Of a stretch of 64,000 nucleotides of DNA, positions 40,464 to 52,180 are shown piece by piece. The DNA is taken from NCBI GenBank assembly GCA_949710005.1, contig OX453282.1, forward strand, positions 22,698,341 through 22,762,340, given 5' to 3'. Made by a program: the position numbers and the translations under genes. Each line of letters starts with the position of its first letter. Positions within the stretch are counted from its first letter, which is position 1. The notes beneath the pieces were generated by a model. It saw only the letters and a program-made list of their open reading frames with translations, had not been told where the DNA came from and ran no database searches. Origin of the DNA: Ricordea florida (lineage: Eukaryota; Cnidaria; Anthozoa; Corallimorpharia; Ricordeidae).

Positions 40464-41224
40464 GGGTCGATCCGCACTGAGGACAAAATCTCATTTTGTC
40501 CGGGACAAATTCAAATGAATTTGACCGACTAGACAATAATTATTTGCCCTGGCGCGTCCGCACTATCTGCTCGCATGCTGTCACAATCTGTCACGTAACA
40601 GGAGTTGAATTTCTGGCGCCAAACAATACGCTTGTTGCATCTTAAGCGGCGGTTGAGCTCTTCCACAATTTTGCCCCAAGTTTTTCGGGAGTCTGCAACT
40701 CGTGGTTTTCGACCCAGAGGTCAACGAGCAGCTTCTCTTCATCTTTCGACCATGTTTCGTATGATTTCCCTTTTGCTGTTTTCCCCTGTGAGCTGACCTC
40801 CTCGAGCTCCGTGTCATTCTGACTGGAAATCATTTGATTATTGCTAGATGGCGTATTCTGCTGTATAGCACTGGGAACAGGCATGGGCACGGGGGCATAG
40901 GCACTCCAGTTAGGATTTAAATTGAAGTAATAAGGGTAATCCATGCTTTAAAAACGTGGTCGTTTCTGAGATTTGATTGCGTTGTGTGGCAAGAGGTCAG
41001 AAAGGAACCAGAACTTGTCATTGACGCCTGTCATGAAAACAAAAGAAAGTAACGCGGACAAAAAAATTGAAAGCCTCCGAGGCAGGACAGCGGCTCCTTT
41101 GATAAATTTGTCCGAGTCAAATTATTTTGTCCTCGCTGGACAAACCATCCGCACTGAGAAAAGTTACGTGTTGACAGATTTTTAGGCTAAAACAAACAGA
41201 TTTGTCCTCAGTGCGGATCGACCC
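40464..41224. mobile_element. Harbinger-like non-autonomous element with a Myb/SANT ORF
   Basis: Perfect 24-bp terminal inverted repeats (gggtcgatccgcactgagga and onward), flanked on both sides by aaa, which may be a 3-bp duplication. The 761-bp element carries only a Myb/SANT-type gene on the minus strand and no DDE transposase. Harbinger elements normally code both. The repeats contain ccgcactgaggacaaa, which also recurs internally in relaxed form. An outer pair aggtgattat (40445) and ataatcacct (about 41375-41384) suggests that it sits inside another small inverted-repeat element. Confidence 0.8.
40581..40944 (-). pseudogene. Myb/SANT-like protein of a Harbinger-type element, frameshifted
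   Basis: From ATG 40944 a Pro/Ser-rich N terminus leads to a trihelix-type domain (ETWSKDEEKLLVDLWVENHE). The frame then becomes implausible and stops, while the expected continuation (SRKTWGKIVEELNRRL) is readable in a neighbouring frame to about 40581, indicating a small indel near 40690. In autonomous elements this protein helps the transposase bind DNA and enter the nucleus. Confidence 0.65.
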
Positions 41225-41389
41225 AAAGAAAAGAAAAAGCATTGTACAACGCGAAAAATTTTTATTTCATCAAACGTGCGCGAACGACTGACAGCCATTT
41301 TGTTCGTCAAGGTGATTATCGGCTGATAATCCGAGATAGCGAACCAATCAGAGCGAGCGATTTTGTATAATCACCTGAGTATCAAGCAA

Positions 41390-41930
41390 ACTACCACCGG
41401 CAGAACGTCCCTTTACAAAGTACCTAAGAAACTGCAGATCGCCAGAACTTTCGTTTTTCTTCAGACCTGTAACTCCATCCGAAATTCAATTTCAAATTTT
41501 ATCTATACCAAACAGCAAATCGCATGGCTTATACTCCTGTCCTACTCAACTTCTTAAATACTCAAGCGAAATCACATCTCCAGTTCTTTCAGATATTCTC
41601 AATACTTCTGTCTCTCTCCGGGCGTACCCCCAAAAACTTAAAATATCAAAAATTATACCTATCTTCAAAGCTGACGACGAGACCGACACTTCTATTTATA
41701 GGCCAATTTCATTATTATCAAATTTCAATAGAATCTTCGAAAAAATTATGTACGACAGAATGAGAGACTTTATTGAAAAGCACAGCCTATTATATTTGTC
41801 TCAATATGGTTTTCGTCAAGCTCACTCAACCCAACATGCTATTCTTGATATGGTAGAAACTATACAAACCAACATGGACAAAAAACTCTTCATGCATGTG
41901 GTGTTTTTATTGACTTCTGTGACTCATACA
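41390..41930 (+). pseudogene. LINE (CR1/L2-like) reverse-transcriptase fragment
   Basis: Pieces in shifting frames read SVSL..YPQKLKISKIIPIFK, then DDETDTSIYRPISLLSNFNR, then KIMYDRMRDFIEKHSLLYLS and QYGFRQAHSTQHAILD. These are the fingers region and early motifs of a CR1/L2-type reverse transcriptase. The catalytic FADD motif is absent. The match ends abruptly near 41925 at gacttctgtgactcat. Confidence 0.7.
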
Positions 41931-42504
41931 GTAAACACCCGCGTATAAGAACCTAGAATTTTTGGGTTCAGGCTGAATGGGTTCTTATATTTTGGGGTAG
42001 TTTTTCCGAACTCAGGCTGATTAGGTTCTTAGTAGGTTCTTATTGTAGGAGTTGTCATAGTGATACCATTCAGAGAACTGCTGTAGTATTAGTATGTCAT
42101 AATGGTTAAACATTTGTATTTTAAACAGCAAAAATGCCAAGCCTTATTTTTTAAACAATAATAAATTCAGTATCATAGGCTACCATATTTACAGTTGTAT
42201 TTGATAATAATGTAAATTGTTAACAGCAATATAAATATATAAATAAAAACAGCAAAAATAAATAACAACCCAATTTAGGGAATTAAAATTGAACCAATTT
42301 GAAAATAATCTAATACAATTTGAAACAAAATATTAATTTTCTTGCGTATTGAAATAAAGATGCATTGTACTGTACATTAGCTTTTGTATGAATGTAAAGT
42401 CTCAAAAGGTATTCCCAGGGTCCATAATTGCAAAGTGTCTAAGTATGTCCATGCGCATGACTGTATGCTCTAAAATGTATAAGGCTCAAGTCCCTGTGGT
42501 CTTA

Positions 42505-43560
42505 TTTTCTCATCATTACTTACTTACTTACTTACTGCCCATCATGCCTGTGTGGCACATAGGGCAGCAACAAAGTTCCTCCAACCTTGCCTATCTCTAG
42601 CCAGTTTTTCAATGGTGCTCCAGCTGTAATTGAGCTCCCTCAACTCCGCTTCTACCGTTCTGCGCCACGTTGTTTTTGGGCGCCCTCTTCTGCGTTTGCC
42701 TTCAGGTGTCCAGCGCATTGCAGTCTTAGCTATGTTGTTGTTGTCCATTCGAAGCACATGTTCAATCCATCTCCATCTTCTCCTGGTGACAATCGTGCGA
42801 ATATCCTCCTGCTTGGTTTGCTTCAGGAGCTGGTCGTTGGAGATTTTCTGTGGCCAGAAAATTCTCAGAATCTTCCTGAGGGTAGTTGTGTGGAAGGACG
42901 CTAGATTTAACAGGTCATGTTCAGTCATTCGCCAGCATTCGCAGCCGTAAAGAAGGGTTGACAACACACAGCTCTGGTAGACCCTAAGCTTTGTCTTTGT
43001 GCTATAACTTGCCGATCTCCACACTGGTCATAAGCTCATAAAGGCGTCCCTTGCTTTGTTTAGCCTGTTTTGTATGTCCACACCAGTACCGCCGTCCTGG
43101 CAAAGCATACTTCCAAGGTATGTAAACTTGTCGGTGTAAGAAATATCCTGTCCTGCTACCCTGATCCTTGACGGGAGGAGACATTCACACGCATAGCTTC
43201 TGTCTTCTTCAAGCTTATTTTCAGGCCAACCTGGGCGCTGAACATGCTGAGCCGGTCGGTCTTTTCTTGAATGTGCTGACGAGTGTGTGACAACAAGGCT
43301 ATATCGTCCGCAAAGTCAAGGTCCTCGAGTGTAGAGAAAGGGGTCCATCGTATTCCTCTACGCTGATCTTCCATAAAGCGACGAAGGACCCAGTCGATAG
43401 CAATGTTGAATAACACGGATGACATGACACATCCCTGGCGTACACCGGTTTTGATTTCGAAGCTCAAATCCCCCTGACCAACACAGCATGTGAAGTTCGA
43501 ATAGAAGCATTTGATGATATTAACAATGCGTTGAGGAATGCCATACGCTCTCATTATCTG
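42505..43560 (-). pseudogene. RTE/Jockey-like LINE reverse transcriptase, 5'-truncated and frame-broken
   Basis: Two main pieces, 43156-43554 and 42542-43024, are on the minus strand. The first has GVRQGCVMSSVLFNIAIDWV and the catalytic DLDFADDIALLSHT. The second has LSTLLYGCECWRMTEHD and the hallmark tail RRRWRWIEHVLRMDNNNIAK and GRPKTTWRRTVEAEL. The linking stretch is frameshifted. The element ends in a (ttac)n run at 42517-42538, the sort of simple-repeat tail left by RTE-type target-primed insertion. The endonuclease domain is missing. Confidence 0.82.
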
Positions 43561-43599
43561 CCAAAGACTAAGAGCAGTGAGATTTTTTTAATGTAATGC

Positions 43600-43740
43600 G
43601 CTAGAAATAATAATAATTATTATTATTGTTAAATATCTCGTTTTGTCCGCTTGGATTCATGGCCCGCGCGCTTCGCGCTTGGGCCATAAATCCGAGCGGA
43701 AAAACTCTGTCCGTAACTTACAGTACGCACCTCGAACTCG
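43600..43740. repeat. Simple repeat and GC-rich palindrome
   Basis: An (aat)/(att) run at 43605-43622 is followed at about 43645-43705 by an inverted repeat with arms ccgcttggattcatggccc and gggccataaatccgagcgg around gcgcgcttcgcgct. Confidence 0.65.
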
Positions 43741-43754
43741 GTTAGTATAAGTTA

Positions 43755-43900
43755 TTTACTCTGAGCTGTACTTGAATTCACGTTTACAAAATTTTATTCC
43801 TCTCTGTATTCTGGTATCATTTTGTCTCCTTGATTATGGTTTGATAGACAAGAAACAGTCTCGAAACCATTTTGTTTAGTCGTTTAGAGTAGATCCTAAT
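43755..43900 (+). repeat. Third, diverged copy of the LTR-like repeat
   Basis: gagctgtacttgaattcacg to aaacagtctcgaaaccattt matches 4398-4525 and 33505-33640 with about every fifth base changed. The central hairpin aaac-gtctc-aaacc is maintained. Confidence 0.6.
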
Positions 43901-45056
43901 CAACAAAACGAAACCGCGGTTTTGTGTCATTTAGAGGAAGCCGATTTAACACAAATGTTGTTTAATTATTTGATCTTCAAACAAAATATACGCTTGTGGA
44001 GCTGAAGAACGGATTGGTTATTCCTTAAATTAAAAGCGATGAATGATGACCCTAATCAATACAAAACTTGTCTGTCGCTTTTGGCATACTCTTCATGGAA
44101 TGGGTTGATACGTCAACTCTAAGTTATCTTCATATATATTTTACTGACTGTGTTGTTATGTACAACACTGAAACCAAATGGCAAATTCCTCTGCAGTTCT
44201 GTCTGCTGAACCGGTGAGATCATTTTTGTGAAATCGTATTCATTCCAACTTGCTCATTCACTGCATTTTGACTTGTACAAAACAGACACGGACATTTATC
44301 TCAATTTATGAAAGAGAATTTAAATTTATATATATGTTATTTGCCGGGCGGTAAAAAACTGTAGTCAAGACCAAGGGCACGGTTTTTTCCCATACGGACC
44401 GACCTAGACCGGTAAATAACTTATTTATTTTTTCTGTTTGTTTGCTTTTTTTTCCGCTGGGACGTGTGTAAGAGTGTAAGATTAAGGCTGGAGGAGGAAA
44501 GTGCTGACAAAATCCTATGAAATAAATGTAAATAGGGCATCAATTTAAGTGGCATGTTTATAGAAAGTTTAATTTGTAAACTTTCGCAACAATTTCAATT
44601 TGCCGCGAATTGCGCGGATAAAAATCCGGACCGTGGTCCGTATCGTAAAAAGCTGGACCGGTTACGAGCGCGCGATTAGCCAATCAGATTCGAGGATTTG
44701 GGATTCCGGCCCGCTGAGATGCTTCAGAAAGAAATAATAATAAATACTATCTGAATCTAGGTGGCAAGTAGCATGATATAAATTAAATGAGTTGCTTTGG
44801 CTTTACTAACAAATCGTCGCCAAACGGCCTAAAAGTGGTAAATGTAATCTAATTTGTGGTGTTATCACATGATTATAGCTATACGTACAGTACCGTGCAA
44901 AGGTATCGAGTCGAGTATCGAGTATCGAGACGCAAAAATCGAGGATCGAGTTGAGTATCGAGTCTTGCGAGTGCTTTTCTGTAATTAGAAAATAATGAGC
45001 TTGTCGCTTGAGTGGTTCCTAATTAATTAAATCAGCTGATTCTGTGTATGCTTTAC
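43901..45056. other. Repeat-rich non-coding DNA
   Basis: No gene. At 44338-44412 an inverted-repeat-like stretch contains ccgggcggtaaa and gaccggtaaataac. A (gtatcgagtcga)-type tandem repeat lies at 44902-44965. Confidence 0.5.
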
Positions 45057-46274
45057 GCCGGTTTCGCTACTTGTCGAGTTTGCTACATGTTCGCTACCCG
45101 CATAACCGATTTCGCTACCTCACATAACGGAGACTGGTTGAACGAATCGCGTGGAGGATTGAACTCCTCCGACTCCACAAGATACATTTAGGGCCCATCG
45201 TCATTTAGACGATGCGATTTGTCGCGCGTCTTGGCTCATGCGACACAACGTAGAACAAAGTTACGTCGTGTGAATGCTCTTACAACTTCTCTACCACAGA
45301 CACACGCGGCCTAAAATTCGGTTCTTGAGAGTTCGAATGAAATTCAGTTCGATTTACAAGGTACGCCGGGGCCAAAGATTCGATCATCGTCGACAGAACT
45401 TCCAGTAAATTGATTGCACAAGATGCAAGTTTTTAATTTTGTAACCAAAAATCTATACGAACGTAATCGAAAGTGTGTGAAGAGCTAAACTTCAATCCAG
45501 TACCTATAACTTGATTTATTTACATGTGTGAAGGGGAAATCAATTGCAGTCTACAGTGTGCGACGTCCACAGTACCTGTAACCATGGTAACGATACCACA
45601 TGCAGGTAGGTACGTGGTGTAAGCATCATATAGTGGTTCCCCGTTAGTGAATATATGGCATACATTCATCTCCATAGCCATACACGATGCTGACACCACG
45701 TACCTACTCACATGCAGCCCGAATGAGCCACCGCACCAGCAAAATTACAAGCAAGTCGAATTCCTGGCCCAGTGATTGGTCAGCGGTTCCTACGTGATGT
45801 AAATCTAATGTCGCGTATACCATTAGGTTACGTTAATAAAAAGGACCTTGAAATTGTTTTTAGTGTGAGAGTACAGGGCAAGTATATTTGTATAGAACAC
45901 ATTCTCGTTTATATGTCTTGGTCATGACTTTTATTAGGTTTGGTGGTTCCTAAAGGAGCCGTTGCAAATCCGTGCAAGCTGAAAATTCCCCACCCCCCCC
46001 CCCCCATCACTTTTCTAATTGTCCGTCCCTAAGGTATTTTCTCTGTCAAGAACCAAGTTGTAGGAGCATTCACACGACACAACTTTGTTCTACGTTGTGT
46101 CGCATACGTCAAGACTCGCGACAAATCGCATTGTCTAAATCGATCTTGTGCAATAAATGTCGGTATGCCATTTGTATTTTTTATTTTTGGATCTTAGTAA
46201 AGTTAAACTTAGGTAGCGAACTCGGTTATGGGGGTAGCGAACATGTAGCGAACTCGACAAGTAGCGAAACCGGC
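45057..46274. mobile_element. Long-TIR DNA element of about 1.2 kb, superfamily unknown
   Basis: The ends (gccggtttcgctacttgtcg and its complement at 46253-46272) begin inverted repeats of at least 220 bp, interrupted by small indels. The inner paired blocks are 45198-45282 and 46065-46145 (gatgcgatttgtcgcg and cgcgacaaatcgcatt). Inside is another inverted repeat at 45585-45718 (gtaggtacgtggtg and caccacgtacctac). The tail of the poly-G MITE family (45995-46033) is nested near the right arm. No transposase is coded and no clear target duplication is seen. Confidence 0.7.
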
Positions 46275-46394
46275 TGTTACCCTCTGTTCGGCTCGCGGAT
46301 TAATTGGCAGTACTAAATTGCAATTTGAACCCAGCCAATTTATATTGTGAAAATGTCTGATTGAACTGTCTGTTGACTCTTCTGGTCAGGTGCG

Positions 46395-46637
46395 GCTCCG
46401 TCATTTCATCACTTGCTGTCCATTGTCGAGTCAATGAAACTCTTCACCTCTGAAGTGGCTCCCTTGACTGGACGACTGGGTTTCGAGGCGTCTTCCAGTG
46501 ACTTTCTCTCTTTGTATCTCTTTAAAAAGCGCAAAAACACAATCTTCTTCAAGAATTCGCTTAATTTCAGTAGTACCTTTACCTTTTGACTGTAGTCGAA
46601 TAATTTTAGCTTTAGTTTCTGAAGTTAAACGACCCAT
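46395..46637 (-). pseudogene. Tc1/mariner transposase N-terminal fragment
   Basis: The frame starts MGRLTSETKAKIIRLQSKGKGTTEI, a homeodomain-like helix-turn-helix typical of Tc1/mariner transposases. After about 30 residues the frame shifts: the expected continuation (FLKRYKERKSLEDASKP) is readable in another frame down to about 46395. No catalytic domain follows. Confidence 0.65.
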
Positions 46638-47092
46638 CGCAAAAGTACTCGTAACTCCATAAAGAATTTAAACCAAACTACAGCAATCGACGTTTATATA
46701 TGAAACAAGACTGATTGTCATGAGAGACAAAGATCCGAAAATCCGCTTCTATTTTGGCCGAAAACCAAATGCTAAAAAAATGGAAAACCGGAAACCTTAA
46801 AAAACACAAAAACCGAAAACCTTGTGAATGGCCAAAACTGAAAAACCAGAAATCCCAACACCGCCTCATTAAGTGAAGGAACGAGACATTCATATGCTAC
46901 CAAGTAAAAACAAACTGAGAAGACGCGCTGCTCCAATTAAGAGGCGGAATTTTCGATCCGCCTTCCCTAAGTGTTAAGCTATAGAAGGTTCTTTCACTTT
47001 AGCTCTTTTTTGATTTCTTGCTCATTGATACTTCAGTTGACAACCACGCATCATGTCTTTACGACAGCTGTTGAAGGAAACCGCTAAAAAGC

Positions 47093-49344
47093 TGTTGAAA
47101 GCGCTGCTGTGTTTTCGTAACGGGAATCGCACCAACCCGACTTATCGTGGAAAAGGACTTGTCATTGCAAAATGGAATGCAAGTGACAGTTAATTGGCAA
47201 GGGACTAGAGTTCAAGCACAAATTTTAGCTTTGAGTGGTAAATTGACAGGATTCTAAATTGCTAAAATGTAAATTGACAGGATTCTAAATTGCTCAAATA
47301 TACTTTCAAGTCTTTTGTACTTGGTGCGGCGTTCTTGGACTGACAATGATGTTGATCCCGATAGATAAAGAAGACGCGTTGGTCGCGAAGGATATGGAGT
47401 GGTCCGAAACCAATCTACCGCCCTGCGAGAGCGAATGCAATGGCCCTGCTGAAGAGAACCTTGAACCACCACGAAAGAAAGTCGCCCGCCAAGTTAGGGT
47501 ATGTTTAGTTCTGTAAACTATCAACGAAGGTTGAGAATAGCGCGTGCTGCAAACAGTTGAAAAGTGAAGAGCGAGCGTTTGAATATTTCACAAGACTTCT
47601 CGCTTCTTCTCATTACTATTCAACAAATATTTATATATATATATAAAACGAATAGTTCACAAAGTGTTCAACAACTCTTAGTATTCAACTTCAGTCACTT
47701 CAGTTACAATGAAATTGCCTTGATAAAACTAACTGAACTTTATTATAACTCCTTGTTTGACAGGCTCCGAAGGAAAACAACAAGAAAGGAGGGAACAAAG
47801 AAAAAACCAAGGTAAGCTTATTTGGATCATTTCGCTCTGACAAGGGGCTAACGCTCGAAACGTCAGCACCCCCATGTTTTACAGTAACCGCGGTGACGAT
47901 TTTAAAGTGCGTGGTAGGGCTAAAACGTCTGGCCACATATGCAAGCAAACGTTATATTAATGTCATTGTTTCACCTCTTATTTTGCCATTAAAAAAACCC
48001 AAGCAATAAAGTGGTGGTGCTATAGCCCTACCAACCTCTCCCCCTCCGCGGTCCCTGTTTTACCTTACGGTGGTACAAATTACTTTATCAATTCGTTTGA
48101 TTATCCCAATTTCTTGTGTTTCAATTCCCCACCGACGCAGCACCAGTTTCTTTAGAAGCTATCCCCACAATACTTGGTACGTGGGTCATGGGTATTTATT
48201 GTGTAATGAATCACGATTGAAGCCCGAATTTGTGATGAACACTTCGTTTCAAGTGTGGGCGAACATTATAGTATTTGTATGTAAAAGAATCCCATTCGAT
48301 ACCATTCGTGTTCGTTGTGTAATGAATAATTAATTTACTGATTGATTGACTGACTGACAAACTCATAAACAAGAGAATCGCACAGTTTTGTGCTGTGTCT
48401 TAGTTCTGCAATATTATTCATCGAATGACTCGTATATTTATATCTTTATTATACTTTTTGTTTAGGAGTGTACTGTTTTACGTGTGGCGAGAGCGCTTCC
48501 ATTGAAAGACGTAACTGTTGGGGTGCTGAACAGGCAGCCGCAATCGCCGGTTGAACCTGGTGTTCCTGCCCCTGATGAACCGCCTACACCGCAGTCACCC
48601 AGCCAACCTGCTGTTCGTGTCAGCGGTAGAGAAAGTGAGCCGTCTGTACCGCAATCACCCATGTCAGCTGCTGTCCCACAGAGCCCACTTATTGTCTCCA
48701 CCAGTTCACCATCTGTGCCATTATCATCTGTTGCTTCACCAATTGCTGTTTCTAGTGGCTTCTTAGATGATTTATTCCAAGACTTAGACGGGCCAGTAAC
48801 AATGGAGGAAAAACTAGCTAAACTTTTAGAAAATCAAAAACTAATACTTTCTAACCAGAAACGTATTATAACCTCACAAATGCAATCTCTCAATCAAGGT
48901 AGAGTTTCCACTTCTCGATCTCAGGAAAGTTCTCGAACAATTAGCGAGGGGGGAGTATGTAATCTGGGCAATTTTCAAGAGGGATGGGCTGAGGGGGAAA
49001 CTGTCGGGGAGGGATTGGACGAGGGAGATAGGTTGCTACCTGATATAGTAAAAATCAAGGGGGAAAGCTGTTCAGTGGGTAATTTTGCCGTTAAGTTAGT
49101 TCAGTTTATTTTTTCGCCAGACGAGTTAAGTGATCGCAATTGCATGGGGAAGAAAGGCAAGGAAGCTCTCGATGTTCACAAGCTGGGTAAAGTTAAGTCT
49201 TATGTCCGTAAATTGTATCCTGTGCCGACATCGGAATTGGATGTTCAGTGGAAAAATTGTGTCATTTCTATTGACGAGTTTCTCCGGCGGAAAAAAAGGA
49301 AGCATGCACGCGTACCATCAGATTCTATGCCCGTTGCCAAGTAA
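47093..49344 (+). CDS. BEN-domain protein gene, multi-exon
   Basis: Confident exons are about 47346-47498 (MMLIPIDKEDALVAKDMEW, donor gtatgt), 47764-47811 (16 lysine-rich codons, donor gtaagc) and 48466-49344. All three join in phase 0. The last exon has a Pro/Ser-rich linker, a coiled segment (MEEKLAKLLENQKLILSNQ) and a C-terminal BEN domain (NFAVKLVQFIFSPDELSDRN, KKGKEALDVHKLGKVKSYV). BEN domains bind DNA in chromatin regulators. An upstream exon ending near 47235 encodes a small barrel-like stretch (QVTVNWQGTRVQAQILAL), but its 5' boundary and its junction to 47346 are unresolved. The third intron contains a piece of the hairpin-bearing retroelement repeat. Confidence 0.7.
47838..48150 (+). 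repeat. Retroelement 3'-end-like repeat in a BEN gene intron
   Basis: Hairpin gctaacg-ctcgaaa-cgtcagc (47847-47867), then acccccatgttttacag, an inserted stretch of about 170 bp, and ttaccttacggtggtac to gacgcagcaccagtttcttt. The same text order occurs at 4530-4660 and 34112-34260. Confidence 0.6.
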
Positions 49345-50009
49345 TCGTTATTTTCTTTATACATGTAGCTTTATAGTGTGTTAAATTACAATTAAAACGC
49401 TGAGTACTGTCTGTACTGTTCATGCTTGCAATACTTTACTGTAGTTACAATTGATTACGAATGAAAGATATGGTCGATCCAGGAAAAAAGGATTTACTTT
49501 AGGAAACTGGTGATTGAAGTCCAAATTACATATGAAATAAGGCGAATTATTGAAAGTCTTCATTTGAGCTGTGTGGTAGTTACTCGATTTGAAACATGAA
49601 ACTGACACGATGCAACACTGCTAGGCATTCGGGATCAATTCACTTTTCAGTTGCGATTTTCATTCTTTCTTTCTGCGGCGAATTTCCTAGTCTTATTGCC
49701 GCCCACCTATTTAAAAGCTTTGTTGTTCCACAACATTATCTCACACAGTCTGATAAAATGTTAGATTTATTTTAATCACCCTCCCTCTCAACCTTTAGGA
49801 TTGACAAGTTGTAATGTGGACAGAGAAAGCATGTTTACCTTAAATGTACTTTTATAAATACAGTCATAATTCTCACAATACAAAAAATAACACGTGTTAT
49901 AAGCGAATGAAAAAGGCCTTTTGATACAGTGGCATACAAAACGCCAACACCTCATACTGAGATATTCTGAGAAAACGACTTTTCCTTTATCATAATTTCA
50001 TTCAATCAA
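49345..50009. other. 3' flank of the BEN gene, non-coding
   Basis: No domain-bearing frame. The 3' UTR and poly(A) site of the BEN gene should lie here. attaaa occurs at about 49391, but I cannot fix the end. Confidence 0.4.
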
Positions 50010-50510
50010 ATTGTACCTCATCAATCAATCAATCAAGAACTTTATTTAAGTGTCAAAACCTTATAGCCAGGCAAAAGCACCATACTAATTAGGGGACACT
50101 ATGACACTTAACTAAGCTAAACTACCCTAAATACTAATATCAAGACAATAAAAAAGAAAAAAATGTATATAGGCTATATAAAAATTTTATTATAATCTAT
50201 GATCTATTAAAATGTTAAAATGACTTGACTCGACTTGAGAGGCATTATGTGCAGCATAGGATGCAGCCCTTACAGCCAGTGTCCATTAAGCGAGTTATAT
50301 CCCTTTTGCGAATACAGTTTGTAAAAGCTTGCAGTGTCTAGGCTGATCTGTCAGACGTAGAAAGTTTGCCCCATAGTTTGGGTCCTACATATCGCAAGGA
50401 GTGCTTCCCATAAGTAACAGTGTTGTATCTAGGAGTAGAAAAATCTGATTGTCTCAAGTTATATGCGGAAGTATGCTCGTTAAAAAGTAAATGACTTTGT
50501 TCGTGCACAG
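50010..50510 (-). repeat. LINE 3' UTR-like remnant with (tcaa)n end
   Basis: It starts with (atca)n at 50018-50036 followed by agaactttatttaagtgtc, which on the minus strand is a sequence ending in (ttga)n, as in CR1/L2-type LINEs. The stretch at 50280-50480 (gtgtccattaagcgag to gttatatgcggaag) reads like the LINE C-terminal or UTR region but is too decayed to translate. Confidence 0.4.
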
Positions 50511-51050
50511 AGCCTAATCAACTGAATGCCCTGGGACACATGGTATACAAAACAGCAACATCTATTATATACATTTCCTCACAACTTACTTAACAAGAAC
50601 CAACTAGAAAAATATGCATCCTAAATATAAACCCTATTGAAAGCCTAATGTCTTTGAAGTGAAGTTTTCAACAAAAACTGATTTAACGAACTAGTATGAA
50701 AAAAGTTGGAACGAAAAGGATGAAAGATCAAGTTTTCTGTGGTATATTTGAAATAATTTGTCATCAATTTCAAGTCTTGCTTGATGTTTTTATTTGTCAG
50801 CGACTTCAACAATTCTGTACGTTTAATAGGAAATTTTATACTTTTGAAACTGATCGGCCTTATTCACTGACAACCTTCCAATGATTAAATAAGATACCAG
50901 TTAAAAAATATGGCGGCATCCAACTTCCTTTAAAACGAATATTTTATACACTTGAGGACAGTGCTTTGTATAAGGGTGCCAAGAAAGAGAAATGTTATAA
51001 CGCTCTGATGTTTACAAAGAGTTTCGTTTGAACTTTTCATGTTAAAAAAT

Positions 51051-52031
51051 TTACAATACTGGAGTGTCAGTCGGAAACTGCAGAGGCAACTGGATGGCTA
51101 GAAAATTACGCATAATTTCGTCATAACTGCCACCTCTCCACTGGCGCCACATCCTCTCATCCAGGTAGGATTGTAGATCTTCTCTTCTCAGTCCTTTTCT
51201 CCTGTTGCGACCCAGCTTCAGTTGGCTCCATGCTGACTCCACTTCTTGCGTTTGCACACCAGTGCGAGGATCCAAGAAATTGTTGGCATGTACAGCGACT
51301 TCATGTGTGCTAACGTTGGGCAGCCCAATCAGTCGATTGTAGGCTGCCCAGTCGTCAGTGTGTACTTCGGTTCCCGGCATGAGGCATTTTTGTACAATCG
51401 GTAGCAGCGTGGCGGCGTTTCTTCTCTCCACAACCTGTAAAAAGCCTCTTCCCGGAGAGTACTCTGAAGACACGATCCCAAAAACCCACAATTCGTGGGC
51501 TGCCCTTCTTCCCCTGTTGTACTGAAAGATAAACGAGATGTAGATGTCATCTAATTGGTCAATTACTCTTTTGACGGTTCATCAGCACCAATTTCATTTT
51601 GTACCATTTTACTAGGTTTTTTTTATATCAGTGTTTTGCTTTGGTCATTTTTTTTTTCGCTTTTCTAGTAACAGTGAGATAGTGTTTGGAGACTAGGAAG
51701 TACCTTTTTGTATATTCGCCTAGTCTTTACCACATTTACCTTCGGCTTGTGGTTGAATTTGCTTTCATCACACTTAGCCACAGTACCAGGATCCCCAAAA
51801 GGAATAAATGGTCTGTTTTGTAGATCAACCAAACAAACATCTTGCAAACGTCTACAAATCTTTGATGTCAATCTGGCGTTAGTGCCAAAAGCTCGCATCA
51901 TTTTGTGGTGAGAGTCATCTTGAGTGAAGTAGTAGATGGCCTTGAGAATGGTGGCTAAAGCCACCTTTGGGAATTCCTCAAATATCGTATTGGTACTAAG
52001 ACTTCTTCTTTTGAAGCATCCGCTGCATCTC
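51051..52031 (-). CDS. Merlin-type (IS1016/ISXO2-like) transposase gene, two exons seen
   Basis: Exon A (51740-52031) begins after a cctctaacag acceptor and encodes a CxxC-type finger start (RCSGCFKRRSLS), a helical region and the first catalytic Asp (GTVAKCDESKFNHK), then donor gtaaatg. Exon B (51051-51521) follows a tttatctttcag acceptor and reads YNRGRRAAHELWVFGI, then ERRNAATLLPIVQKCL, the second Asp (VHTDDWAAYNRL), FLDPRTGVQTQ and the third acidic residue in QEVESAWSQLK. The junction is in frame and matches the family exactly. An earlier exon to the right is expected but not recognised, and no terminal repeats were located, so this is either an incomplete Merlin element or a domesticated copy. 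No internal stop. Confidence 0.8.
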
Positions 52032-52180
52032 CTGTTAGAGGAATAACGGGAATTATTTACTCAGAAAGTATCACATGATGTGGGCACGAAACTCACGGTA
52101 AAAGAAACAAATACAATTTTATTCGATTTATCTAAGTAGGTATTAAATAGATTTAGGCAAACCTAAAAGCGGAGCTCCTC

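Noticed and set aside
47847..47867. Hammerhead ribozyme in the gaaac-containing hairpin
   Set aside because: gaaac with a following stem is present, but the other core strand (ctgatga) was not found in place, so I keep only the hairpin.
48462..48701. Minus-strand Gly/Thr-rich frame over the BEN gene
   Set aside because: Antisense of the Pro/Ser-rich linker in a well-supported exon.
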